Assembly (NCBI GenBank): GCA_964370795.1
Contig: CAYJME010000049.1
Location: forward strand, 1 to 18,358
Length of the DNA: 18,358 bases
DNA from: JAHFOW01 sp964370795
GTDB lineage: Bacteria; Planctomycetota; Brocadiia; Brocadiales; Brocadiaceae
Direction of reading: 5' to 3'
Below, in pieces: positions 7,586 to 15,328 of this stretch. Both the position numbers and the translations under genes were made by a program. Numbering within the stretch: the first letter of the stretch is position 1; every line of letters starts with the position of its first letter. The notes below the pieces were generated by a model. It searched no databases, was not told the DNA's origin, and saw only the letters and a list, made by a program, of their open reading frames with translations.

Positions 7586-9085
7586 ATGAAAATTAAGAAT
7601 ATTTATGTACCGATGGTTTTGCTCGCTGTGTCTTCGTTCAGTGTCTTTTTTATTGTGCATGCAGGTACAAACCCGATTATAATGGTTGAAGACATGATTG
7701 CGGCGCCGGCAGACAGGCAATATTACCAGCAAGAGGCTTTACCTCAGAAAGATAATGAGGCGAGTTCGACAAAACCTGTCTTAAATGCCGCTGCTGATAC
7801 ATGGAAGATAACAACGGTGGATAGCATCGGAGATGTTGGTGTCTCTAATTCACTGGCGGTTGATAAGAAAGGCAAGGTATACATCAGTTACTATGACCGT
7901 GGCAATGGAGACCTTCGGTATGCCACGAATGCCAACGGTTCATGGGTAACCACAATAGTTGATAGCGCCGGATTAGTAGGCTCCGATTCATCAATAGCGG
8001 TGGATGGGAATGGCAAGGCGCACATCGCCTATTATAACGCAACAAGCAGCGACCTCATATATACCACAAATACAACGGGTTCATGGGTTCCGGAAACGGT
8101 GGATAGCGATGCAATTACAGGTCAATATCCCTCTATAGCCCTCGATGCCGCAGGGAAGGCGCACATCGGCTATATGGATTTGAGTCGCGGCGACCTAAAG
8201 TATGCCACAAATGTTACAGGCGCATGGGTCACCACGCCAATCGATACGAATGGAGCCGTAGGCTATTTTAGCTCTATAGCAATAGACGGGAAAGACAAGG
8301 CACACATTGCTTATTATGACGATACAAACAAGGACCTCAGGTATGCAACAAATGCTACTGGTTCATGGGCAGCAACAGCGGTCGACAGTGACGGATTTAT
8401 GGGTGGGTACCCTTCAATAGCAATAGATAGGCAAGACAAGGCGCACATCAGCTATCTCGACAGTACTAACGGAGACCTCAGGTATGCTAACAATGTAACG
8501 GGGACGTGGACAAAGGAAACGGTGGACAGCGATGGGCTTGTAGGACTGTTTACTTCAATTGCGATAGACGGGAAGGGCAAGGTGCACATCAGTTATTATG
8601 ATTCGACTAACACGGATTTAAAGTATGCAACGAATGTCACGGGGACGTGGACAGCCAGTACGGTGGATAACAACGGCGCCGTTGGGTGGGATACATCGTT
8701 AGCGGTTGATGAAAATGGCTGGGCGCACATCAGCTATTTTGATATGGACAACAAAGACCTCAAGTATGCGACCAAGCTGGTAATCGCAGGCAATAAACCC
8801 GTGGCAAAAACGGGTCTGGCAAAAAATATAGAAACGTATTCGGCAACACTCACTGGCAACGTAAATGCCAATGGTTTACCGACAAAGGTATGGTTTGAGT
8901 ATGATATATTTAGCGGTTCATTCAATCTGAAATCATCCAAAAAGACGTTAACAGGAAGAAAAAAGGTAAATATCGATATGCCGTGGTTGTTTCCGGAAAC
9001 AAGGTATTATTACCGGATAGTGGCGAAGAATGCGGCGGGTATATCGTATGGAGTGGAAAAATCTTTTACCACGAAGGGGAAATGA
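7586..9085 (+). CDS. Exported seven-repeat propeller-like protein with C-terminal FnIII-like domain
   Basis: 499 residues. AGGAG at 7572-7576 supports ATG 7586. The signal peptide (MKIKNIYVPMVLLAVSSF...) is probably cut after VHA near residue 27. Residues about 73-401 are seven tandem 47-residue repeats, each W-x-x-x-x-V-D-S, then S-I-A-I-D-G-x-x-K-A-H-I-S-Y-Y-D, then D-L-K-Y-A-T-N-x-T-G-S. Seven units suggest a seven-bladed beta-propeller. The last 95 residues or so (TGLPT-like GLPTKVWFEY, then PETRYYYRIVAKN) are FnIII-like. No catalytic motif is visible; binding or a structural surface role is an inference. A paralogue with double the repeats is at 15786-18329. The 274 nt upstream hold short intergenic repeat remnants and no gene. 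Confidence 0.85.
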   Translation: MKIKNIYVPMVLLAVSSFSVFFIVHAGTNPIIMVEDMIAAPADRQYYQQEALPQKDNEASSTKPVLNAAADTWKITTVDSIGDVGVSNSLAVDKKGKVYISYYDRGNGDLRYATNANGSWVTTIVDSAGLVGSDSSIAVDGNGKAHIAYYNATSSDLIYTTNTTGSWVPETVDSDAITGQYPSIALDAAGKAHIGYMDLSRGDLKYATNVTGAWVTTPIDTNGAVGYFSSIAIDGKDKAHIAYYDDTNKDLRYATNATGSWAATAVDSDGFMGGYPSIAIDRQDKAHISYLDSTNGDLRYANNVTGTWTKETVDSDGLVGLFTSIAIDGKGKVHISYYDSTNTDLKYATNVTGTWTASTVDNNGAVGWDTSLAVDENGWAHISYFDMDNKDLKYATKLVIAGNKPVAKTGLAKNIETYSATLTGNVNANGLPTKVWFEYDIFSGSFNLKSSKKTLTGRKKVNIDMPWLFPETRYYYRIVAKNAAGISYGVEKSFTTKGK

Positions 9086-9703
9086 TTAAATTAGGTTGCC
9101 AAAGACAACAACCAGTGTAGCCGCACGGCTTTAGCCTGCGCTCATGTAGACACACGGCTTCAGCCTGCGCAGACTGAAGTCTGCGGCTACAAGTATGAAA
9201 TTCCTATACGTCCAGTTAGTAGTGACGACTTTAGTCGTCATTTATTAATTTTATAACTCAGCAAAGCCACAATACAAAAGGGTTGAACCACGAAGCACGC
9301 GAAGGTCACGAAGAAAAACTTACAAAAAAGCTAAACTAATACCAAAAAAGAATTTTTTACAAATAAGAGGAGTAATCACACAAAGACATGGAGGTAACAA
9401 CAAGCAGGGAGCGTAAGTAGTGGCGACCAGGCTGGTCGCCCTACAATGAGGGAATTTGGGAAAATTCACCCCTGCTCCCTTGCCCCCTTTCTCCCATGCA
9501 TCTTTTTGGCGGCTTTGTGTGAAAAGGTTTGCAGAGACAAGGCACTGCCTTGTCTCTACGGTTACTTCCCGTGATAGATAATATATATGAATGATGACTA
9601 AAGTCGTCACTACTAACGGGGCGGGGGACTTCGTCGTGAGCTCAGTCGAACGATAAACCACCCGCGCTACGTTTTCCGACTTGTTCAGGTTAGGAGAATA
9701 CAT
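9086..9703. other. Repeat-rich intergenic region, no gene seen
   Basis: This 618-nt gap contains an inverted-repeat block 9117-9190 with arms GTAGCCGCA/TGCGGCTAC around two internal copies of a CACGGCTT(T/C)AGCCTGCG motif. It also has an A-type palindrome (9219-9239), a 9-bp hairpin GGCGACCAG/CTGGTCGCC (9422-9440), a 12-bp hairpin AGAGACAAGGCA/TGCCTTGTCTCT (9533-9557) and an A' copy with one mismatch (9593-9613). A GCGCTAC-ended repeat follows at 9618-9672. Any promoter for the Cys-rich genes must lie in the last part, but I cannot point to one. A 130-codon minus-strand frame across 9320-9712 reads through these repeats and is not credible. Confidence 0.6.
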
Positions 9704-10993
9704 ATGATACACAGAAGAGAACTCTTAAAGTGGCTTTACAGAATAGCCGGAGGCATTTTTGCCGCAAACATAGCGCCTTCAATACCTCCGCTTACCAGGA
9801 TTAATACTGCATTTCTCTCAGGCGCCCATGCGTCAGATACCTGCACAGAGGACACCTGCTCAAAACAGGATAATTGCGGTGAAAAGGATACTGTCGGGCA
9901 CACCTGTAAACAGAAAGATGTGTGCGTCGTTGACGGCTCGCGTGATTGCAAAATTGATGAGTGCAGATTAGATTATTCAGGCAGGTGTGAAAACGACAAG
10001 TGTGATTGCGATGCAATAGGCGAATGTACGGATGACACCTGTGGGCTGGATGCATCGGATACGTGTACAAAGGACTCATGCAAGGAAGATACATCAGGTG
10101 CATGTACAACGGACTCCTGTGACCAGGATAAATCACTTGAATGCAAAAATGATTTATGCACATCTGATTCATCGGGTGAATGTACAGCGGATGTCTGCGG
10201 TTCCGACAAGTCTGGAAAATGTGAACGGGATTCATGTTCATCCGATTCTTCGGGTGAGTGTACTGAGGATGTATGCACTACAGACAAATCAGGCGCCTGT
10301 CTGCAAAACGATTCATGCGACTCTGACAAATCGGGTGGCTGCCTGCAAAATGATTCGTGCAGTTCAGACTCATCGGGCGCTTGTCTCAATGACTCATGCA
10401 GCCCGGACAAATCGGGCGCCTGTGTAAACGACCAATGCGCAACGGATAGTTCCGGGGCTTGCAAGAATGATACCTGCACAACAGACAAATCAGGTGGCAA
10501 CTGGGACCCTGCCTGCAGCGAAGATTTTACCGTAAGCAACCAGACAGACAGGTGTAACCTGGACAAATCGGGCGCTTGCATGGAAAAGGACGTCTGTGCG
10601 GTTGATAAATCCGGCGCCTGCTTTACTGGTGATTTCTGTAGTCAGGACAAATCCGGAGCCTGTCAGGATGATACCTGCACAAGTGATAAATCAGGCGCTT
10701 GTACAAGCGATACATGTGTAAACGACTCATCCAGCGCCTGCGGGAATGACCGGTGCAACTCCGACTATTCTGGTTCGTGTACAGAAAAGGACGTCTGTGT
10801 ATTGGATTATAAAGGGTGTGAAACCGACTCGAGTGCATGCGACAGAGACCTGTGCCGTGAGGACAAAGGTACTGCGTGTTCAGTATCCGACACATGCTCG
10901 CAGGATAAACCGGTGAGTATGCGAAAAGAACGGAGGGCATTTATGCAAACAGGTTTAAACAATGCAATAAAATGGTTGTATGGGTTGGGTTGA
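9704..10993 (+). CDS. Tat-exported CxxD-repeat protein 1 (Cys/Asp/Ser-rich)
   Basis: 429 residues, unknown function. ATG 9704 follows AGGAG (9692-9696). The N-terminus (MIHRRELLKWLYRIAGG) is a twin-arginine signal, with likely cleavage after GAHA near residue 44. The mature part is about 26 units of a 13-14-residue repeat C-x-x-D-x-C-x-x-D-x-S-G-x, with roughly 53 cysteines. Conserved caps are seen: SKQDNCGEKD...CDCDAIGEC at the start and NSDYSG...CSVSDTC at the end. The middle is less regular than in its paralogues, with 14-residue units (two adjacent CLQNDSC units) and an insert carrying WDPAC near 10500-10560. The protein ends in a second RR segment, RRAFMQTGLNNAIKWLY, and then stops. Tat export suggests folding or modification in the cytoplasm. 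Metal binding, a disulfide-rich solenoid or enzymatic crosslinking are open options. Confidence 0.85.
   Translation: MIHRRELLKWLYRIAGGIFAANIAPSIPPLTRINTAFLSGAHASDTCTEDTCSKQDNCGEKDTVGHTCKQKDVCVVDGSRDCKIDECRLDYSGRCENDKCDCDAIGECTDDTCGLDASDTCTKDSCKEDTSGACTTDSCDQDKSLECKNDLCTSDSSGECTADVCGSDKSGKCERDSCSSDSSGECTEDVCTTDKSGACLQNDSCDSDKSGGCLQNDSCSSDSSGACLNDSCSPDKSGACVNDQCATDSSGACKNDTCTTDKSGGNWDPACSEDFTVSNQTDRCNLDKSGACMEKDVCAVDKSGACFTGDFCSQDKSGACQDDTCTSDKSGACTSDTCVNDSSSACGNDRCNSDYSGSCTEKDVCVLDYKGCETDSSACDRDLCREDKGTACSVSDTCSQDKPVSMRKERRAFMQTGLNNAIKWLYGLG
10932..10945 (+). promoter_or_regulatory. Internal SD-like sequence near the 3' end of Cys-rich gene 1
   Basis: GGAGGG at 10932-10937 lies 5 nt before an in-frame ATG (10943). 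It overlaps the AGG codon of the RR pair. A start here would make only 16 codons, so if it once served a downstream gene, that gene is now cut short. Confidence 0.35.
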
Positions 10994-11071
10994 AAACCAA
11001 AAATTTCGACCATAGCAGCCTAACCAGAACGAGTCAGAGAAGTATGGGGCGAAGCATTTGTTAAAACACAG

Positions 11072-11099
11072 GTAGTGGCAAGGCACGTCTTGCCACTAC
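11072..11099. repeat. Hairpin between Cys-rich genes 1 and 2
   Basis: GTAGTGGCAAG (11072-11082) pairs perfectly with CTTGCCACTAC (11089-11099) around a 6-nt loop. It lies in the 139-nt gap 33 nt before the TTG start of gene 2. There is no T-run. It resembles the GTAGTGGC-type palindrome at 9416-9440 and is more likely a dispersed repeat than a terminator. Confidence 0.5.
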
Positions 11100-11120
11100 A
11101 CTAAACATTACAAACGCCAA

Positions 11121-11126
11121 AGGAGG
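11121..11126 (+). promoter_or_regulatory. Strong ribosome binding site for a TTG start
   Basis: AGGAGG is 6 nt before TTG 11133. The encoded N-terminus then aligns residue for residue with the ATG-started paralogue at 9704 (IHRRELLKWLY), so the TTG is the true start despite being rare. Confidence 0.75.
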
Positions 11127-11132
11127 ACGACC

Positions 11133-13922
11133 TTGATACACAGAAGAGAACTCTTAAAGTGGCTTTACAAAATAGCCGGTGGACTTTTTGCCGCAAACGC
11201 GGCGCCTTCAATACCTCCGCTTACCAGGATTAATACTGCGTTTCTCTCAGGCGTCCATGCATCTGAAACATGCGCAGAGGACACTTGTAGCAAACAGGAT
11301 AATTGCGGTGAAAAGGATACTGTCGGACACACCTGTGAACAGAAAGACGTGTGCGTTGTTGACGGCTCGCGCGATTGCAAAACTGATGAGTGCAGATTAG
11401 ATTATTCAGACAGATGTGAAAACGATATGTGTGACTGTGATGCAATAGGCGAATGTACAGATGACACTTGTGATCTGGATGCATCGGATTCCTGTACAAA
11501 GGACTCCTGCAAGGAAGATACATCAGGCGACTGTATAACAGACTCATGCAGCGCGGATAGCTCACTCAAATGCAACAATGATCTATGTACATCTGATAAA
11601 TCGGGAGAATGCACAACTGATATCTGCGGATCCGACAAGTCCGGTAAATGCGAACGGGATTCCTGTACCTCCGATTCATCGGGAGAATGTACTGATGACG
11701 TATGCACTTCCGACAGTTCCGGAAACTGCCTTACCGATAATTGTTCAAGTGATTCGTCAGGGGCGTGTGAGAATGATTCCTGTAAATCTGATTCATCCAA
11801 GGATTGTAAACGTGATGCCTGTACTGCTGACAGTTCTGATGTATGCGAGAATGATTCCTGCTTATCTGATAGTTCGGGGTACTGCAAAGGAGATTCCTGT
11901 ACAAGCGATAAATCGGGTGAATGTACGAACGATAAGTGTGAAAGCGATAAATCAGGCGGTTGCGAAAGCGATACCTGCACCAGTGACAGTTCGAAGGGAT
12001 GTAAGATCGATTACTGCCCGTCCGATAGTTCAGGTAATTGTGAGCGGGATTCCTGCGGAAATGATAGTTCAGGTAGCTGCGAAAGGGATGGATGCTACTC
12101 TGATAGTTCGGGTGGATGCAAAGGCGATTTCTGCAGGGGTGATAGTTCCGGTTCATGTGAGGGCGATACATGCACATCAGACTCGTCTGGTAACTGTACA
12201 AACGATAAATGCGCAACAGATGCATCGGGCGGTCTCAGGAATGACCGGTGCAACTCTGATTATTCCGGTACTTGTAACGAAAAAGATGTATGTGTGCTCG
12301 ATAAATCCGAAACGTGTGACAGTGATGAATGCAGGGAAGACAGAGGTCCTGCATGTTCAGTGTCTGACACATGTGCTCAGGATAAACCGTTAAGTATGCG
12401 AACAGAAAAAGGAAGGAGGCAGTTTATGCAAACAGGATTAAATAATGCAATAAAATGGTTGTACAGAATTTCTTCAATTACCCTTTTCGTGGCGTTGGTA
12501 CATGGGCAATCCCATGCCGGAACGGTGATAAATAATAACAACGCCGTGTTTCTCCCGACGCCCATATACAAGACGTCACAGGACGTAAACGTGAAAGCCC
12601 CCGTTGGGCCTTTTTTACGCGACTGCGACGGTGACGGCATCCTTGAGGCAGACGTCAACGGAGATGGTCAATGTTCAGGGGATCCGGAAGTAAAGGACTA
12701 TAATAGCGACGGCACGCGGGAACTCCCCGATGGGACGCAATTCACCGGCAGTTATCAATTTACCTGTTTCTACATCCCTTCTGACGTAGCCATTATTTCA
12801 ACAGGACCGCTGACAATTAAGGTATCGGAAGAAGTGGCAATCTTTGGCGCATTACGGCTTAACTCAGGGGCAGAAATCTCTGCGCTTGGCGTAATCGACA
12901 ACCACACGAGCGCATGGCTTGCCGACGCCGGCATCATTACCCTTATTACCGCGCAATCAGGCGAGGTTGATGAGACACAAACCCCCTATTCACCTGATGG
13001 TCAGGTGCCTCCCATCGCACACATAAGCGCCTGCGATCCGCAGAAAAGAGTGCCGGAAAAACCTACAAAACTCACAGCGTGGGCAATTTCAGAGGATAAA
13101 ATTATCATCGGCTGGAAGGATAATTCAAATAACGAAAAGGGATTTAAGATAGAACGCAAAAACGGCGATTGTTCTTCAAAGGCAATGTGGCAGGAGATTG
13201 CAAAGGTAGACGAAAATGTTACTACCTTCACGGATACGGGACTAGCAGCCGGAAGCGATTATTCCTATCAGGTAAGGGCATACAAGGGAACGGATAACTC
13301 GGCATACACCGACTGTGCTGAGGCGCGAACCGGGGATGCCGGCACGCCAAATGCCCCCACCAATTTTAACGCCACCGCCCTTACAGCAGAAAAAGTAAAA
13401 CTCACGTGGAAAGATAACTCAAATAATGAGAAGCGTTTTGAAATATACCGTATGGCAGGCACAACAACTCCGAGCCTCCTGGCAACAGTGCCTGCAGATA
13501 AAAAGAGTTATACGGATACCACGGCTATGGGAAATGGCACTGCAACCAGCCACGTGTATTATATCATGGCGTGCAATAATAAGGGATGCTCGCCCGCAAC
13601 TAACGAGGCGGTTGTTCCCTTTCAGCCACAGAACATCACCGGATTTGCAGTTTCCTCAACCGAAGTATACCTCAATTGGGGCGATATAAGTAATAATGAA
13701 ACGGCATTTGAGATATACAGGAAAGATGGAGGGTGTGCATCAAAGAATCCCTGGAAGCTTTTGATAAAACTTATAACAAACAGGGCGTCATTTAACGATG
13801 CGGGGCTTCAATCAGGCAAAATATATGCATACAGGATGAGGGCATACACGAGGTCGCCCGCACAGCCCTATGCTTACGGGTATTCTTACTATTCAAATTG
13901 TTTCGAGATAAAAACACCTTAA
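11133..13922 (+). CDS. Tat-exported CxxD-repeat protein 2 fused to second signal, Ca-loop region and three FnIII domains
   Basis: 929 residues. A Tat signal (HRRELLKWLYKIAGG, cut after VHA near 45) is followed by a very regular CxxDxCxxDxSGx domain to about residue 418 with some 57 cysteines. One conserved Cys is replaced in GGLRNDRC. From M422 comes a second Tat-like signal, GRRQFMQTGLNNAIKWLYRI plus a hydrophobic stretch (ITLFVALVHG) ending QSHAG near 463. Next is a region with two acidic Ca-binding-type loops (DCDGDG at 497, DVNGDG soon after) and a beta-rich segment. Three FnIII-like domains follow at about 640-735, 740-830 and 831-929, two with the shared WKDNSNNEK motif. A good internal SD before M432 suggests an in-frame fusion of two genes or dual initiation. 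Function is unknown; a surface adhesion or matrix role is an inference. Confidence 0.85.
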   Translation: MIHRRELLKWLYKIAGGLFAANAAPSIPPLTRINTAFLSGVHASETCAEDTCSKQDNCGEKDTVGHTCEQKDVCVVDGSRDCKTDECRLDYSDRCENDMCDCDAIGECTDDTCDLDASDSCTKDSCKEDTSGDCITDSCSADSSLKCNNDLCTSDKSGECTTDICGSDKSGKCERDSCTSDSSGECTDDVCTSDSSGNCLTDNCSSDSSGACENDSCKSDSSKDCKRDACTADSSDVCENDSCLSDSSGYCKGDSCTSDKSGECTNDKCESDKSGGCESDTCTSDSSKGCKIDYCPSDSSGNCERDSCGNDSSGSCERDGCYSDSSGGCKGDFCRGDSSGSCEGDTCTSDSSGNCTNDKCATDASGGLRNDRCNSDYSGTCNEKDVCVLDKSETCDSDECREDRGPACSVSDTCAQDKPLSMRTEKGRRQFMQTGLNNAIKWLYRISSITLFVALVHGQSHAGTVINNNNAVFLPTPIYKTSQDVNVKAPVGPFLRDCDGDGILEADVNGDGQCSGDPEVKDYNSDGTRELPDGTQFTGSYQFTCFYIPSDVAIISTGPLTIKVSEEVAIFGALRLNSGAEISALGVIDNHTSAWLADAGIITLITAQSGEVDETQTPYSPDGQVPPIAHISACDPQKRVPEKPTKLTAWAISEDKIIIGWKDNSNNEKGFKIERKNGDCSSKAMWQEIAKVDENVTTFTDTGLAAGSDYSYQVRAYKGTDNSAYTDCAEARTGDAGTPNAPTNFNATALTAEKVKLTWKDNSNNEKRFEIYRMAGTTTPSLLATVPADKKSYTDTTAMGNGTATSHVYYIMACNNKGCSPATNEAVVPFQPQNITGFAVSSTEVYLNWGDISNNETAFEIYRKDGGCASKNPWKLLIKLITNRASFNDAGLQSGKIYAYRMRAYTRSPAQPYAYGYSYYSNCFEIKTP
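12413..12428 (+). promoter_or_regulatory. Internal Shine-Dalgarno and ATG inside Cys-rich gene 2
   Basis: AAGGAGG (12413-12419) lies 6 nt before in-frame ATG 12426. Initiation here would give a 498-residue protein starting MQTGLNNAIKWLYRI, with a hydrophobic stretch and an HA-G cleavage-like site, i.e. a free-standing exported Ca-loop/FnIII protein. The same AGG AGG bases encode the twin arginines of the second Tat-like motif, so coding and initiation signals coincide. Confidence 0.45.
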
Positions 13923-13941
13923 TCTGATTTATGATCTTTTA

Positions 13942-13966
13942 TTGAGCGAAGTACCACTTCGCTCAA
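13942..13966. terminator. Hairpin between Cys-rich genes 2 and 3
   Basis: TTGAGCGAAGT (13942-13952) pairs perfectly with ACTTCGCTCAA (13956-13966) around a 3-nt ACC loop. It sits 19 nt after the stop of gene 2 and ends 18 nt before the ATG of gene 3, beside its SD. There is no T-run. It may end or stabilise the upstream message, or modulate entry into gene 3. Confidence 0.45.
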
Positions 13967-13984
13967 CAAATAAGGAGCGTGAAC

Positions 13985-15328
13985 ATGATACTCCGAAGGG
14001 AATTTTTAAAATGGCTCTGCAGAATTACGGGGGGACTTTTTACCGCAAACATAGCGCCTTCGATTCCCCCTCTGACACGGATCAACACAGCCCTTTTCTC
14101 AAAGGCACACGCCGCCGAACCGTGCTCCACCGACACCTGCACCAAACAAGACAATTGTGGTGAAAGCGACGCTGACGGGCATACCTGTGAACAAAAAGAC
14201 GTGTGCATTGTTGATAGCTCGCGTGATTGCAAAAATGACGAGTGTGAATTAGATGTTTCAGACAAATGCGAAAACGATACGTGTGATTGTGATGCAATAG
14301 GCGAATGTACGAACGACACCTGTGAACTAGACGCATCAGACTCCTGTACGAAGGACTCCTGCAAGGAAGATGAATCGGGCGCTTGTACAACGGACTCCTG
14401 TCGACTCGATAAATCACTCGAATGTAACAGCGATAAATGCACGTCCGATTCTTCCGGTGATTGTAAAAACGATAAATGCGTCAGCGATAGTTCATTGAAG
14501 TGTGTTGAAGATAAGTGTGTATCTGACAAATCTGGTGATTGTATAAACGACAATTGCACTTCAGATGTGTCGGAGACTTGTGAGAAGGATTCCTGTGTAA
14601 GCGATTCGTCAGGCAAGTGTGACACGGATAAATGTGTGAGTGACAAGTCGGTAACATGTAATAATGATACCTGCCGGAGCGACGCCGCCACTGGCGCTTG
14701 CAATGAAGATTCCTGCAGAAGTGACAGTTCTGAGGCGTGCACAAATGATAAGTGTGTGTCTGATGCATCCAAAACCTGCAGGAACGATTCGTGTACTGCT
14801 GATACATCCGAAACTTGCAAGGACGATTTGTGTGTTAGCGATGCAGCGGGTGCTTGTGTAGCTGATACCTGTGTGAGTGATAAATCATTAACTTGTAATA
14901 CCGATAACTGCGTATCTGACAAATCCGAATCCTGCGTAAACGACAAATGTATATCTGACAGTGTGGGAAAGTGTACCAGAGATACATGCAGAAGCGATGC
15001 CTCTGACGCTTGCAATAATGACATCTGCACGAGTGATAGTTCAAAAAGCTGCACTTCCGATAATTGTGGAAGTGATACCGATGGCGCATGTAGAGACGAC
15101 CGATGCAATTCCGACTATGCGGGCGATTGCGTTAAGGACGTCTGCGTAAAGGATTCTTCGGCAAAGTGCGCAAGTGACGTATGCAGGGAAGACAAGAGCC
15201 CTGCCGAATGCACCACGTCCGACACCTGCGCCCTCGACCTTGCCATGAATATGAATACAGAAACAAACAGGAGGCGTCTTGCACAAAAGGGATTGAATAA
15301 AGCCATGAAATGGTTGTACAACATCTGA
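13985..15328 (+). CDS. Tat-exported CxxD-repeat protein 3
   Basis: 447 residues from ATG 13985. AAGGAG at 13972-13977 is 7 nt before this ATG but only 1 nt before an in-frame GTG at 13979, and the ATG aligns with the paralogues. The N-terminus MILRREFLKWLCRITGG matches the Tat consensus RRxFLK best of the three; cleavage is likely after KAHA. About 28 units of C-x-x-D-x-C-x-x-D-x-S-x-x follow, with about 58 cysteines, the same N-cap (TKQDNCGESD, CDCDAIGEC) and C-cap (DDRCNSDYAG, TSDTC). Spacing is nearly constant at 13, with one extra residue at DAATGAC. The end, NRRRLAQKGLNKAMKWLYNI, is a degenerate copy of the second RR segment and then stops. No catalytic motif or haem CxxCH is present. 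Function is unknown, as for the paralogues. Confidence 0.85.
   Translation: MILRREFLKWLCRITGGLFTANIAPSIPPLTRINTALFSKAHAAEPCSTDTCTKQDNCGESDADGHTCEQKDVCIVDSSRDCKNDECELDVSDKCENDTCDCDAIGECTNDTCELDASDSCTKDSCKEDESGACTTDSCRLDKSLECNSDKCTSDSSGDCKNDKCVSDSSLKCVEDKCVSDKSGDCINDNCTSDVSETCEKDSCVSDSSGKCDTDKCVSDKSVTCNNDTCRSDAATGACNEDSCRSDSSEACTNDKCVSDASKTCRNDSCTADTSETCKDDLCVSDAAGACVADTCVSDKSLTCNTDNCVSDKSESCVNDKCISDSVGKCTRDTCRSDASDACNNDICTSDSSKSCTSDNCGSDTDGACRDDRCNSDYAGDCVKDVCVKDSSAKCASDVCREDKSPAECTTSDTCALDLAMNMNTETNRRRLAQKGLNKAMKWLYNI

Noticed and set aside
9320..9712. 130-codon minus-strand frame upstream of Cys-rich gene 1
   Set aside because: It reads through several palindromic repeats and into the start of the + strand gene, with no coding signature.
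11578..12393. Overlapping + strand frame (271 codons) inside Cys-rich gene 2
   Set aside because: Same cause: the repeat period leaves another frame open. It has no SD, signal or conserved pattern of its own.
13963..15108. Long minus-strand open frame (381 codons) opposite Cys-rich gene 3, and similar ones opposite genes 1 and 2
   Set aside because: A 39-nt repeat keeps antisense frames free of stops by periodicity. The predicted product is a mirror-like Ser/Leu/His repeat with no SD or start context; the sense frame has a Tat signal, caps and an SD.
9704..15328. Multihaem cytochrome or ferredoxin-like proteins, tempting for an anammox-like genome
   Set aside because: No CxxCH motif and no CxxCxxC ferredoxin motif occur; the spacing is C-x4-C-x7-C throughout.
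9704..15328. RTX-type calcium repeats
   Set aside because: The period is 13 with two Cys, not the glycine-rich nonapeptide GGxGxDxxx; Asp-based Ca binding by a different fold remains possible.
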